Source: Gimesia benthica (GTDB lineage Bacteria > Planctomycetota > Planctomycetia > Planctomycetales > Planctomycetaceae). From it: 64,000 bases of DNA. The notes under the pieces were generated by a model that saw nothing but the letters and a program-made list of their open reading frames with translations, was not told where the DNA came from and ran no database searches. The stretch covers positions 6,708,001 to 6,772,000 of the forward strand of contig NZ_CP043930.1 in the NCBI RefSeq assembly GCF_009720525.1. The letters are read 5' to 3'. How positions within the stretch are numbered: the stretch's first letter is position 1; the number at the start of each line of letters is the position of its first letter. The position numbers and the translations under genes are program-made. Positions 29,053 through 38,762 of this stretch are shown piece after piece.

Positions 29053-30186
29053 ATGGGATACCATCTGATCACAGGTGCCACCGGCTTACTGGGAAGATAC
29101 TTAATTCGAGATTTGTCCATGGCGGGAGTCCCGCTGGCGGTGCTGGTGCGACCTACCCGACGGATGACAGCAGAGCAGCGGATCGACATGATCATGGGCT
29201 TCTGGGATGATCAGCTGGGCCGTGAACTGCCACGACCTGTCGTGCTGGAAGGCAACATTAACGAAGAGAATCTGGGTTTGAGCGAAGAGAATCTGAAGTG
29301 GGCCACTGAGAATGTGGATCGCATGATTCATTCGGCTGCCAGTCTGTCGTTTTACAGTACCAGCCACGAAAGCGAGCCCTGGCGCTCCAACGTGGGTGGT
29401 GTAAAAAATGTGCTGGAGTTCTGTAAAACCGCGGATATCAAAAAATTCGATCATGTTTCAACCGCGTATGTCTGCGGTTTACGAACCGGTCGGATCATGG
29501 AATCCGACGTCGATGTGGGACAGGAATCAGGAAACGACTACGAACGGAGCAAGCTCGAAGCAGAAATGCTGGTTCGCGGTTCCGATCAGTTTGAATCGCT
29601 GACCGTCTTCCGTCCTGCGATCATTATTGGCGATTCCAAAACCGGATTCACGAACACTTTCCACGGGTTCTATGCCGCTCTGCAGTTGGGACACACTCTG
29701 ATGCAGATGCAGTCCCGGGATGAAACGGGCCTGCTGTATGCCGACTCCCGGTTCACGCTGAACGGGGATGAATCCAAGAACCTGATTCCCGTGGACTGGG
29801 TTTCCGCAGCGATGTCACACATCATCACCCATCCCAAGCATCATGGCAAAACGTACCATCTGACGCCACTGCATCCGGTTCAGTCCCGCCTGGTGCACGA
29901 TGTACTGCAGACGGCCTGTAAGTTCTATGGTTCCCGGTTTGCGGGGGCTGGTGTGGAACTGACTGACCCCAACGAAGGGGAGCGGTTATTCTACGATCAC
30001 ATCCGGGTGTACAACTCTTACTGGCGCGATGACCCGGTCTTCGACAGTTCCAACACACAAGAGGCGGCACCGCATCTGCCTTGTCCGCACGTGGATCGCG
30101 ATCTGCTGCTGCATCTTTCGCAGGTGGCGATTGATATGAACTTCAGCTGGAACGATCGTACGCCCCACCGGTTCGGCGTTAAGTAG
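29053..30186 (+). CDS. NAD(P)-dependent extended SDR, thioester-reductase-like
   Basis: This is 377 aa from ATG 29053; the frame is open from 28915, but the added residues are not family-like. 'HLITGATGLLGRYLIRDL' is the GxxGxxG nucleotide-binding loop, and Tyr and Lys of the YxxxK catalytic pair are in 'DYERSKLEAEML'. 'VDRMIHSAASLSFY' and 'NVGGVKNVLEFCK' match the male-sterility/thioester reductase branch (NAD_binding_4), which reduces acyl thioesters or modifies nucleotide sugars. A hairpin CTGCAGC/GCTGCAG (28934-28955) lies in the leader. Its last 8 bases overlap the end of nusB. Confidence 0.82.
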   Translation: MGYHLITGATGLLGRYLIRDLSMAGVPLAVLVRPTRRMTAEQRIDMIMGFWDDQLGRELPRPVVLEGNINEENLGLSEENLKWATENVDRMIHSAASLSFYSTSHESEPWRSNVGGVKNVLEFCKTADIKKFDHVSTAYVCGLRTGRIMESDVDVGQESGNDYERSKLEAEMLVRGSDQFESLTVFRPAIIIGDSKTGFTNTFHGFYAALQLGHTLMQMQSRDETGLLYADSRFTLNGDESKNLIPVDWVSAAMSHIITHPKHHGKTYHLTPLHPVQSRLVHDVLQTACKFYGSRFAGAGVELTDPNEGERLFYDHIRVYNSYWRDDPVFDSSNTQEAAPHLPCPHVDRDLLLHLSQVAIDMNFSWNDRTPHRFGVK

Positions 30187-30694
30187 CCCAGGGGCTGCCC
30201 GGCTTCAATGGAGGATCTTCTTCTTCGGGATCCTCTTCCACCGGTGGTTGAGGAGCAGGCTCAGTTGGCAGAGGAGGGGCGGCACGATTTTCGTCGTGTC
30301 GTCCGGGGACGAGCTTATCCAGGATCCCGTTAACGAACTGGGATGACTGAGCACTGCCGAATTCACGAGCCAGTTCGACGGCTTCGTCGATAATGACCGC
30401 GGACGGCGTGTCGGTATGCAGCAGCTCGTAGGTTCCCAGTCTCAGGATATTGCGATCGGTGACCGCCATCCGTTTCAGGGACCAGTTCTCTGCGACGTGG
30501 ACAATTTCCGCATCGATCTGCTGTTTGAACTCCATCACTCCGGTAAACAGTTCCCAGGCGAAAGCGCGAACTGTTTTGCTGCGACCATGCTCATCGATCA
30601 TTGCGCGAATCTCTTCCGCAGTGATGTCAGAGTTGAGGTCGATCTGGTAAAGCATTTGCACGACCAGCTGTCGTGCCTGTTTTCGGAGAGACAT
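30179..30694 (-). CDS. nusB: transcription antitermination factor NusB
   Basis: This is 171 aa. The all-helical NusB fold is plain: 'SLRKQARQLVVQMLYQIDLN' at the start, then 'MAVTDRNILRLGTYELLH' and 'SAVIIDEAVELAREFGSAQSSQFVNGILDKL'. It pairs with NusE (S10) on boxA RNA during rRNA transcription. A Pro/Glu-rich tail of about 35 residues follows residue 135 and is not part of the usual 140-aa protein. It ends the run polA, coaE, rho, ribH, nusB and is 72 bases from ribH, an arrangement common in bacteria. Confidence 0.95.
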   Translation of the reverse strand: MSLRKQARQLVVQMLYQIDLNSDITAEEIRAMIDEHGRSKTVRAFAWELFTGVMEFKQQIDAEIVHVAENWSLKRMAVTDRNILRLGTYELLHTDTPSAVIIDEAVELAREFGSAQSSQFVNGILDKLVPGRHDENRAAPPLPTEPAPQPPVEEDPEEEDPPLKPGSPWAT

Positions 30695-30766
30695 AGGGGT
30701 ATCACAACTACAGTCTGGAGACAGAAAAATCCGGTTTGTCCGGGGAAGCGGATCAGGGCCTGATTA

Positions 30767-31255
30767 TCAGGCGGATGGCTGATCCTGATCAATCGAGTCT
30801 AACAGATTGACCATCTCAATAGCAGCCAGAGCGGCTTCACTCCCTTTATTGCCGACTTTTCCACCGGCCCGGTCCATGGCCTGTTCCATTGTTTCACAGG
30901 TTAAAACACCAAACAGAACGGGAATCCCGCTCTCCTGGCTGCTGCGCATGATGCCTGCAGCCACCTGATGATTGATGTAATCGTGGTGCATGGTGCTGCC
31001 CTGAATGACGGCACCGAGGCAGCAGACTGCCTGAAAGCGTCCACTCTTGGCCAGTTTATCAGCGACGAGCGGCAGCTCGAAGGAACCAGGCACCCAGTAG
31101 ACAGAAATTTTCTCTTCGGAACCACCGTGACGACGGAATGTCTCCAGTGCGCCATCCAGCAGACGGCGGGTAATCAGTTCATTCCAGCGGGATACAACAA
31201 TTGCATAGTTCGCATCGCGGGCCAGCAGGTTGCCTTCAATCAGTTTGTGGTTCAT
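30767..31255 (-). CDS. ribH: 6,7-dimethyl-8-ribityllumazine synthase
   Basis: This 162-aa enzyme makes the last intermediate of riboflavin synthesis from a ribityl-pyrimidine and a butanone phosphate. 'YAIVVSRWNELITRRLLDGAL', 'VYWVPGSFELPLVADKLA', 'AVCCLGAVIQGSTMHHDYI' and the end 'RAGGKVGNKGSEAALAAIEMVNL' are all canonical, including the catalytic His of the 'HHDY' segment. Other riboflavin genes are not in the window. Confidence 0.97.
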   Translation of the reverse strand: MNHKLIEGNLLARDANYAIVVSRWNELITRRLLDGALETFRRHGGSEEKISVYWVPGSFELPLVADKLAKSGRFQAVCCLGAVIQGSTMHHDYINHQVAAGIMRSSQESGIPVLFGVLTCETMEQAMDRAGGKVGNKGSEAALAAIEMVNLLDSIDQDQPSA

Positions 31256-31343
31256 CGAGGTCGTTATTTCAAATAGCCAGGTGGATAAAATGACAGTTCC
31301 GGGAGATTCAGCAGTCAGCTTTGAGACTGCTTTGCAGTGCTGA

Positions 31344-32777
31344 TTATCCCAGGTTCATGCTCAGCAGAAATTCTTCGTTCGTTTTAGAACGTCGCATCCG
31401 GTTGGTCAACAGTTCCATCGCATCAACCGGATTCATATCGTTGAGAACCCGTCTGAGGATCCAGACGCGACGGAGTTCTTCTTCGTCCATCAGCAGTTCT
31501 TCGCGTCGGGTACCCGACTTGTTGACATCGATGGCGGGCCAGATACGCTTTTCGACCATTCTACGGTCGAGGTGCAGTTCGGTGTTACCGGTCCCTTTGA
31601 ATTCTTCGAAGATCACTTCATCCATGCGGCTGCCGGTATCGACGAGGGCGGTTGCAACGATTGTCAGGCTGCCCCCTTCTTCCACGTTACGGGCAGCACC
31701 AAAGAACCGTTTGGGGTGCTGCAGCGCGTTTGCGTCTACACCACCGGAGAGGATCTTACCAGAGTGCGGGACTTCGGTGTTCCAGGCACGGGCCAGGCGG
31801 GTAATGGAATCCAGGAAGATGACAACGTCTTCACCGTATTCCACCATGCGTTTGGCTTTTTCAATGACCATTTCCGAAACCTGAATGTGTCGGCTCGGTG
31901 GCTCGTCGAATGTACTGGAGACGACTTCGCAGCGGTCGCCGCCGACCTGTCGTTCCATGTCGGTGACCTCTTCCGGCCGCTCGTCAATCAGCAGGATGAA
32001 TACGTACGCGCTGGGATGGCTGGCGAGAACGCACTTGGCCATTTCCTGCAGCATGACCGTTTTACCGGCACGTGGAGGCGATACGATCAGACCACGCTGT
32101 CCCATACCGACGGGGGCCACGAGATCGACAATGCGCGTGCTCAGGTTGCCGGCCGGTGAAGAGAGGCGGAGCCGTTCCTTCGGGTGCAGCGGGGTCAGGT
32201 CATCGAAGAAGACTTTGGTCGTGAGGATTTCGGGATCACAACCGTTGACCGCTTCGACTCGCAGCAGTGCGAAGTAACGTTCGTTTTCTTTGGGCGGACG
32301 AATCTGGCCCGCCACGATCGCACCGGTGCGTAATCCGAAGCGTCGGATCTGGCTGGGCGAGACGTAAATGTCGTCCGGGCAGGGGAGGTAGTGGTAATCG
32401 GGGCTGCGGAGGAAGCCGAAGCCATCCGGCAGGATCTCGAGAGTTCCTTCGCCGAACATGAGGCCGTTAACCTTGGTCCGTTCTTTCAGGATCTTAAAGA
32501 TCAGGTCCTGTTTTTTGAGCCCGGTGTATTCGGTGAGGTTTTCTTCCTTGGCAAGCTGCATGAGTTCTTTCATGGTCAGCCGCTGCAGATCAGCGATATG
32601 GATTTCGCTCTGCTTGATTTTTTCGTAGCGTTCATCAGCGGCTTTGGAGATGGCATCCGCGCGCTGATCTCGCGTCGCGGTTTTGCCCGCTTTACCGTTC
32701 GAGTCTAACCCGTCTATATTTTCTGAAGCCACAAGCCCGTCATTTTCAGATGTCTGAAGTTTTATGGATTTGGCCAT
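31344..32777 (-). CDS. rho: transcription termination factor Rho
   Basis: This is 477 aa from ATG 32777, with GGAAAG nine bases upstream; a TTG two codons earlier is possible. An N-terminal extension of about 60 residues precedes the Rho_N helices ('[16 protein letters not shown]'). The cold-shock-like RNA-binding domain ('[41 protein letters not shown]') and the hexameric ATPase follow. Walker A is '[11 protein letters not shown]', and the Q-loop ('[22 protein letters not shown]') is complete. It sits downstream of polA and coaE, an order that is also known in Chlamydia. Confidence 0.97.
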   Translation of the reverse strand: MAKSIKLQTSENDGLVASENIDGLDSNGKAGKTATRDQRADAISKAADERYEKIKQSEIHIADLQRLTMKELMQLAKEENLTEYTGLKKQDLIFKILKERTKVNGLMFGEGTLEILPDGFGFLRSPDYHYLPCPDDIYVSPSQIRRFGLRTGAIVAGQIRPPKENERYFALLRVEAVNGCDPEILTTKVFFDDLTPLHPKERLRLSSPAGNLSTRIVDLVAPVGMGQRGLIVSPPRAGKTVMLQEMAKCVLASHPSAYVFILLIDERPEEVTDMERQVGGDRCEVVSSTFDEPPSRHIQVSEMVIEKAKRMVEYGEDVVIFLDSITRLARAWNTEVPHSGKILSGGVDANALQHPKRFFGAARNVEEGGSLTIVATALVDTGSRMDEVIFEEFKGTGNTELHLDRRMVEKRIWPAIDVNKSGTRREELLMDEEELRRVWILRRVLNDMNPVDAMELLTNRMRRSKTNEEFLLSMNLG

Positions 32778-33010
32778 GATCAAATACTTTCCGAATTGCT
32801 AAATAGTGAGATGAAATCGAGTGGAGTTTCTGGGAATTTTAAGCAGATGGGTTGAACGCGAAGAATTTTGAACCTCTGGAAAGGTCAGGTAACATTTGAA
32901 AAGGCATCAACTGGTTTCGGTTGAATCAGCGGCGAGTCAGCTGTCTCAGGTTGAAGACGAAATTATTATATGTGTCAGACTGAGGATGTGAATGGGATAT
33001 CCTCAAATCA

Positions 33011-33655
33011 TTAAATTGTCTCTTTTTCTGTTGGCAGTATTGAATCGATGAATCTGGATAATTGAAGACCTGCTGATTCCAGGTCCTGATCATTGTGAAT
33101 CACGCTGGTTGCCAGTTTACGCTTTTCTGAGAGAGGCAACTGTTGATTCTCCCGTTTGGTTAATTCTGCTGCTGACCACCCTCGATTCTCAGTCACTCTG
33201 AGTAGGCGTTGCTCAAAGGGACACTCAATAAAAACGATGTGATCACACAGCTTTTGCCATCCCGCTTCCAGAATCACGGCGGCGTCTACCAGGATGGCAT
33301 CAACCTGTCCTGCGGACCGGGCTGCCACAATTTCCTGTTCCAACCTCCGATGAATCTCGGGATGGACGATCTTTTCAAGTGCGTCTAATGCTTCCTGATA
33401 TTGTTTTGATTCTCCAAAAACGAGTCTGGCGAGTTCTTTACGCATTATTATCCCCTGTTCATTGAACACCACAGACCCGAAACGGGCTCGTATTTTCTGT
33501 TGAACTTCGGGGAAATCAAGTACTTCGTGTCCGATCTTGTCGGCATCGATGACTCTGATCGGTCGAAATGAATTTACTGTTTTGGCTACTGCACTTTTAC
33601 CTGATCCGATTCCTCCAATCAGAGCAATCGTAGGGATGGCTTTATGACAAGACAC
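33011..33655 (-). CDS. coaE: dephospho-CoA kinase
   Basis: This 214-aa enzyme phosphorylates the 3'-OH of dephospho-CoA, the last step of CoA synthesis. The P-loop is 'LIGGIGSGKSAVAKT', followed by 'RVIDADKIGHEVL' with the conserved Asp. 'KIVHPEIHRRLEQEI', 'AILVDAAVILEAGWQKLCDHIVFIECP' and 'RVTENRGWSAAELTKRENQQLPLSEK' follow the family template. It lies between polA and rho on the same strand. Confidence 0.95.
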   Translation of the reverse strand: MSCHKAIPTIALIGGIGSGKSAVAKTVNSFRPIRVIDADKIGHEVLDFPEVQQKIRARFGSVVFNEQGIIMRKELARLVFGESKQYQEALDALEKIVHPEIHRRLEQEIVAARSAGQVDAILVDAAVILEAGWQKLCDHIVFIECPFEQRLLRVTENRGWSAAELTKRENQQLPLSEKRKLATSVIHNDQDLESAGLQLSRFIDSILPTEKETI

Positions 33656-33970
33656 AAGGTGGTTGTGCTAACTTGCAATGGTGGAAAATGGATTTCTTAC
33701 ACATTCCTTCGCAACAGAAACGTACCACACAGGAGGCTTATGATTGCTGAATCCCTTAGCAACAAGTAGATGAGACACATAGGCGTGCATTAATATCGTT
33801 ACCAATACCCAACAGGTTGTCAACAAAAAAAAGGAAAGTTCACTGTTTTCAGCTTAAAATTTATCTTTTCTTTACAAGACTGTTGAACTGCCGGATCAGC
33901 CCTTTTTGATGGGTGACAGTTTGTCGGGCCCATGCTCCGGAAAATGCCGGATTTTGCGAAGAATCAAGCC
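33656..33970. other. gap between polA and coaE
   Basis: This is 315 bases, A/T-rich in the middle. A small hairpin TCCGG (33936-33940)/CCGGA (33947-33951) lies just after the polA stop in minus orientation but has no clear T-run. No gene was seen. The gap argues that coaE may have its own promoter despite the conserved gene order. Confidence 0.4.
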
Positions 33971-36667
33971 TCAGTCACTTCCCAGAGACGTCTGCTCCAG
34001 CCAGTTCAGCCCGGACGACATATCGACGATCAGAGGCACCTCCAGATCCATGGCAGATTCCATCTCGCACTGTACAATTTCTCCCAGCGATTCCAGTTCG
34101 CCCACCGGAACTTCGAAGACCAGTTCGTCATGAATCTGCATCAGCATCCGGCCGGGGTGTGCTTCGTCTTTGAGACGCTGGCTGACGTTGATCATCGCCT
34201 GCTTGATCAGGTCGGCGGCTGATCCCTGAATGACGGTATTGATGGCGGTCCGTTCGGGCATATTCAACTGTTTCTGAACGCCGCCTCGCACGCCCTGAAT
34301 CTCACGTTTTCTGCCACAGATGGTCGTGACGTAATTCTTGCTCGCACAATCCTCCAGGATCTGATCCAGGAATTCCCGGACACCCTGGTAACGATCAAAG
34401 TAATCATCGATAAAACCGGCGGCTTCGTTCTGAGGGATGCCAATCGCTTCGGAGAGACCGAAGGGACTCTGACCATAAATCACACCGAAGTTCACCGCTT
34501 TGGCGGTCCGCCGCATGTCACTGTCGACGTCATCCGGAGAGACGCGGAAGATATCGGCGGCGACCGCGGTATGAATGTCGGCTCCTTCCCGGAAAGCCTG
34601 GCTGAGAGCATCGTCCTGACTGAGATGGGCCAGCACACGGAGTTCGATTTGCGAATAGTCCGCACAAAGCAGTCTCCAGGTTTCATCCTGCGGAATGAAG
34701 GCTTTGCGGATCAGACGCCCTTCCGGTGTGCGGATCGGGATGTTCTGCAGATTCGGGTCACTGGAACTCAGACGCCCGGTGGCAGCGACCACCTGGTTGA
34801 AGCTGGCGTGAATGCGTCCGGTTTCCGGATTGACCAGCCCGGGCAGGGCATCGAGGTAGGTACTCTTCAACTTGGAGAGGTGCCGGTGTTCGGTGATTTT
34901 CGCAGGCAACTCGTGTAACGGGGCCAGCTTCTCCAATACACTCTGATCGGTACTGGGGCCGGTTTTGGTTTTCTTGACGACGGGCAGATTCAGCTCTTCG
35001 AACAGCACCGTTCGGAGCTGCAGGGGAGAGGCAATGTTGAATTCATGGCCGGCCAGTGAGTGGATCTCTTCGATGAGCGTTATCAGTCGTTCATCCAGCG
35101 CCTGGCTCTGCTGCTTGAGTTCATCGATGTCGACGCGGATGCCGGTGAATTCCATCTCGGCGAGAATCGGAATCAGCGGACGTTCCAGGTCCCAGTACAG
35201 GTCCCACAGGTTATGTTGCTGCAGTTCATCCTTGAGAATCCGGGAGAGTTGCCAGGCGATCTCGGCATCTTCGACCGCGTATTCAGCGACCTTGTCGATT
35301 TCGACTTCGAACATCTTTTTCTGCTGTTTTCCAGAGCCGATCAGTTCCGAAATGGGAATCATGGTGTGCTGCAGATAGCGTTCGGACAGCTTGTCCAGAC
35401 TGTGTCCCCGTTCGCCGGCATTGAGCAGATAGGAAGCGACCATCGGATCGATACTGACGCCCTGCAGAAAGACGCCGGCCCGCATCAGCACGACCATATC
35501 GTACTTGATGTTCTGATTCGTAATCAGGATCTCGGGGTCTTCCAGCAGTGGTTTGAGCTGGCTGAGTACCAGTTGAGGATCAAGGGCCGGCTGCCCCGGA
35601 GGACCTTCGACGGGAATGTAATAGCCGCTGTGCTTTTCCCAGCTGATGGCCCAGCCGACGATTTCCGCTTCGGCGGGTTTCAGTCCGGTGGTTTCCAGGT
35701 CGACGCAGAATTCGTCCTGTTCCTTGAGCAGTGCCACGAATTTCTCGAAGGCGGCTTCGGTATCAACAGTTTCCCGGATGCGTTCCTGGGGCTCGACTTC
35801 CTCTGGTTTGGTGAAGTCTTCTTTCATCTCCTCGGCGAAGCGACGGAAGCCGAAATCCATGAACAGCTCGCGCAGTCGTTCCCGGTCGGGATGGGTCAGA
35901 CGGGAGGCTTCCCAGTCAACGCTGAGGTCCAGGTTCTGATTCAGCGTTACCAGCTCGCGGGACATGCGGGCCTGTTCGGCGAATTCTTTCAGGTTCTGCT
36001 GCAGTTTGGGGCCTTTGGCTTTATCTGCATTGGCGAGTACCTCTTCCAGGGAACCGAACTGCTCGATCAGGGTTTGTGCCTTCTTGGGACCGATGAGAGG
36101 GACGCCGGGGATATTGTCGACGCTGTCTCCCACGAGTGACTGGAAATCGATGACCTGATCCGGTCGCACGCCCCAGTCGTCTTCGACGGCCTGGGCGTCC
36201 ATGAACTTGTTTTTGCGAATGTTGTAGAGCCGTACGGCTTCGTTAATCAGCTGGCGGGCATCCTTATCGTTGGTGACGATCACGGTATCGATGCCTTTTT
36301 CCCGGGCCTGGCGGGCAATGGTGGCAAAAACGTCATCAGCTTCCCAACCCGGACATTCGATAATCGGAACCTGAAATCCCCGTACGACGTCCATGATGTG
36401 CGGAATCTGGGGACGGAGGTCTTCCGGCATCTCGGTGCGATTCGCTTTATATTCGGGATACACATTATTCCGGGTGCCCGGTCCGCTGGAATCCATGGCG
36501 AAGATCAGGTAGTCGGGGGCCTGGCTCTTGATGATGTTCAGAATGTCCCGCGTAATGCCAAAGATGGCATTGGTCGGTTGACCCGCAGGACTGGTCATGG
36601 CCGGCACAGCATGAAAAACCTGAAATACCAGAGAAAACGTATCAATGATGTAAAGTGTTTCTTTCAT
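33971..36667 (-). CDS. polA: DNA polymerase I
   Basis: This is 898 aa with all three activities. The 5'-3' exonuclease spans residues 1 to about 290. The 3'-5' proofreading exonuclease is intact: Asp323 and Glu325, Asn385-x-x-Lys388-x-Asp390, Tyr463 and Asp467. The polymerase has motif A at Asp670 (DYSQIELR), motif B at 'RRTAKAVNFGVIYG' (Lys723) and motif C His846-Asp847-Glu848. It processes Okazaki fragments and fills repair gaps. Many bacterial PolA proteins have lost proofreading residues; here none are lost. Confidence 0.98.
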   Translation of the reverse strand: MKETLYIIDTFSLVFQVFHAVPAMTSPAGQPTNAIFGITRDILNIIKSQAPDYLIFAMDSSGPGTRNNVYPEYKANRTEMPEDLRPQIPHIMDVVRGFQVPIIECPGWEADDVFATIARQAREKGIDTVIVTNDKDARQLINEAVRLYNIRKNKFMDAQAVEDDWGVRPDQVIDFQSLVGDSVDNIPGVPLIGPKKAQTLIEQFGSLEEVLANADKAKGPKLQQNLKEFAEQARMSRELVTLNQNLDLSVDWEASRLTHPDRERLRELFMDFGFRRFAEEMKEDFTKPEEVEPQERIRETVDTEAAFEKFVALLKEQDEFCVDLETTGLKPAEAEIVGWAISWEKHSGYYIPVEGPPGQPALDPQLVLSQLKPLLEDPEILITNQNIKYDMVVLMRAGVFLQGVSIDPMVASYLLNAGERGHSLDKLSERYLQHTMIPISELIGSGKQQKKMFEVEIDKVAEYAVEDAEIAWQLSRILKDELQQHNLWDLYWDLERPLIPILAEMEFTGIRVDIDELKQQSQALDERLITLIEEIHSLAGHEFNIASPLQLRTVLFEELNLPVVKKTKTGPSTDQSVLEKLAPLHELPAKITEHRHLSKLKSTYLDALPGLVNPETGRIHASFNQVVAATGRLSSSDPNLQNIPIRTPEGRLIRKAFIPQDETWRLLCADYSQIELRVLAHLSQDDALSQAFREGADIHTAVAADIFRVSPDDVDSDMRRTAKAVNFGVIYGQSPFGLSEAIGIPQNEAAGFIDDYFDRYQGVREFLDQILEDCASKNYVTTICGRKREIQGVRGGVQKQLNMPERTAINTVIQGSAADLIKQAMINVSQRLKDEAHPGRMLMQIHDELVFEVPVGELESLGEIVQCEMESAMDLEVPLIVDMSSGLNWLEQTSLGSD

Positions 36668-37186
36668 AAAGATTTAGCTTTACCTGAAATTTTGAAATGA
36701 GATAGCCGAAACTGGAAACATGAGGAGATTTTACGGGCCCCGCATGAGGACCTGCTGTTCGCGAATCTGCAGGAAATCGACTCGTGAGAGTCTCATTATT
36801 GGGGAGACAGTCGCGAATCGCCATGTACAGGCGGGCCGAAGTCGGAACTCAATGAAATCTTTTGTCAGTCAGACTGCAGGAACGCAGTTTACTGATACTT
36901 TGTGTAGCCTGGCAGGTGGGGCAAGCCTGCCGGTATATCGGAAACTGTTTATCGACAGAGGGGGGAGGTTCAGAGAAGCTGCTTGACACTGCTATTCCTG
37001 AACTTAGAATGATAGATAGCAGGACGCTGTTCTTCAGAATTCTCAGAACCACCTCTTCTGGTCTTCCTGCAGGTTGTCATGGCAGACTGCCGGGCATTGC
37101 TGAAGATAGTTTGACATATCGACCATCACCGCCACGGTGCTTCGTTTCCCACGATTGTCACTTGAAAATCCTTAAGGTTAGAAAAA
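36668..37186. other. intergenic region between divergent polA and coiled-coil genes
   Basis: This is 519 bases. GGCAGG (36911-36916) can pair with CCTGCC (36926-36931), but there is no T-run and no sign of a gene. Short frames across it show no family pattern. Divergent promoters are expected. Confidence 0.4.
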
Positions 37187-38686
37187 ATGGCTGCCAGTAA
37201 ACCAACTGCTGTTCACTTCTCATTAATCTTTTTCGTCATGCTCACACTGATTTGTGGCGTGATGGCTTACCTGAACTATAAAGATCTGGCAGAAGCCAAC
37301 GCCAAGCTGAATCAGGCTGAGTCAAACGCTCGTACCAGCGATGCCGCAGTACGAAAGCTGGACGAAGAACTGCAGGCTTTGAAAAAGCTGATCGGGAACG
37401 AGCAGGATGAAATCGGCCTTGATAACAAAACTCCGAACACCGTCATTGGTGCGACCGAGCAGGATATCAAGACCCATGCTGACGTTCTGGCAGAGCCCAC
37501 GATTAAAAACACCCTGATCAAGCTCTCCACTCAGCTGAACCAGACCAAGAATCAGCTGGCACAGGAACAGGCCGACAAAAACAAACTCGAAGCCCAGTTC
37601 CTGGCTCTCAAAGGCGAGCTGGATAAAGTTGTTGACCAGCACCGGACTGCCCGCGAAGGGGCAGAAAAGGATCTGGCAGACACCCAGAAAGTCAAAGAAG
37701 AAGAAGTTTCCGCCAAAGATCAGCAGATCGCTGCCCTGCAGAAGGAAAACGAAGAAATCCTGATCGAGCTGGACCAGCTGCGTGAAACCAACGCGAAAAC
37801 CATTAAAGACCTCGAAAACAAAAACAATACCTACGCCAGCCTGATCGACACACTGCGTAGCCGTCTGACCGAAGTTCAAAAGGAGAGTTTTGAAGTGCCG
37901 GATGGCGTTGTCCGCACCGTTGATAACAGCACCGGCGTAGTCTGGATCAACCTTGGTGAAGCAGACCGGCTGCCCAAGCGGATGACATTCAGCGTCTATC
38001 GTAAAGCCCACCAGGGGATTGGTCGTGGTGAAGAAGACATCATTGGTGCCATCGAAGTCACCAAGATCCTCGGGCCACACCTCTCTGAAGCTCGTATCGT
38101 TTCTGACGACATCTATCAGCCGATCAGCCCCGGCGATCCGATTTACACACCGCTCTGGGGGGTTGGACGTCCTGAAACCTTCGCGATTTCAGGTATCATC
38201 GATCTGGATGGGGACGGCAAGTCCGATATGGATCTGCTGCAGCGGATCATCGAGAATGCGAACGCCAAGATCGACAACATCGTGACCGAAAACGGTGAGC
38301 GGATCGGCAACGGCCTGACTGTACATACCAAGTTCCTGGTGATTGGCGAATCTCCCAATATTGATGCCGCCAAGACTGATGAACAGCGGGATAAGATGCA
38401 ACAGGTTATCGCGAAGATGAAGGAAATTCGTGATGAAGCCCGTCTGAAAGCAGTCCGCGTGATCGGCATCAATGATTTCCTGAGCTACATCGGCTACAAG
38501 CCGCAGCGTCGTCTGCACACTCCCGGTTCGGGAATTGCCTCCCCGATCAAAGCGGGAGCCAAGAAAACTGGCGTGAATGCTACTTCGTCCGGACAGGTTT
38601 CCGGAGTCTTCACCCGCAGTAAACGACTGAAGCAGCAGACCTCTTCCGGTCAGACTTCGAATGTCTTTGGTGGGGCCGGCAAATAA
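37187..38686 (+). CDS. membrane-anchored coiled-coil protein
   Basis: This is 499 aa. One N-terminal membrane span (about 9-29) is followed by a long coiled coil from about 33 to 235, with heptad-rich Leu/Lys/Glu/Gln. A globular domain (about 240-425) then begins 'PDGVVRTVDNSTGVVWINLGEADRLPKRMTFSVYRK'. It contains a stretch 'ISGIIDLDGDGKSDMDLLQRIIENANAKID' and 'AVRVIGINDFLSYIGYK'. The last 65 residues are Ser/Gly/Lys-rich and probably disordered. No named family is recognised. The architecture suggests a structural or envelope-spacing role (inference). Confidence 0.75.
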   Translation: MAASKPTAVHFSLIFFVMLTLICGVMAYLNYKDLAEANAKLNQAESNARTSDAAVRKLDEELQALKKLIGNEQDEIGLDNKTPNTVIGATEQDIKTHADVLAEPTIKNTLIKLSTQLNQTKNQLAQEQADKNKLEAQFLALKGELDKVVDQHRTAREGAEKDLADTQKVKEEEVSAKDQQIAALQKENEEILIELDQLRETNAKTIKDLENKNNTYASLIDTLRSRLTEVQKESFEVPDGVVRTVDNSTGVVWINLGEADRLPKRMTFSVYRKAHQGIGRGEEDIIGAIEVTKILGPHLSEARIVSDDIYQPISPGDPIYTPLWGVGRPETFAISGIIDLDGDGKSDMDLLQRIIENANAKIDNIVTENGERIGNGLTVHTKFLVIGESPNIDAAKTDEQRDKMQQVIAKMKEIRDEARLKAVRVIGINDFLSYIGYKPQRRLHTPGSGIASPIKAGAKKTGVNATSSGQVSGVFTRSKRLKQQTSSGQTSNVFGGAGK

Positions 38687-38711
38687 GCGGCTGACACACT
38701 GACCTCAAAAT

Positions 38712-38752
38712 AAAAACCGCTGTCCCGATTACTCAGGACAGCGGTTTTTTTG
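38712..38752. terminator. bidirectional terminator between convergent genes
   Basis: AAAACCGCTGTCC (38713-38725) pairs perfectly with 38736-38748 around a 10-base loop. A T-run follows on the plus strand, and the A's at the left give one on the minus strand. It therefore serves both the coiled-coil gene and the helicase gene. Confidence 0.92.
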
Positions 38753-38762
38753 TATCCGCAGC

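Noticed and set aside
35060-36139. 359-codon frame antisense to polA
   Set aside because: polA is complete with all motifs. The opposite frame has no recognisable family or ribosome site.
36911-36931. Hairpin GGCAGG/CCTGCC as a terminator
   Set aside because: No T-run and no gene ends there. Both flanking genes start away from it.
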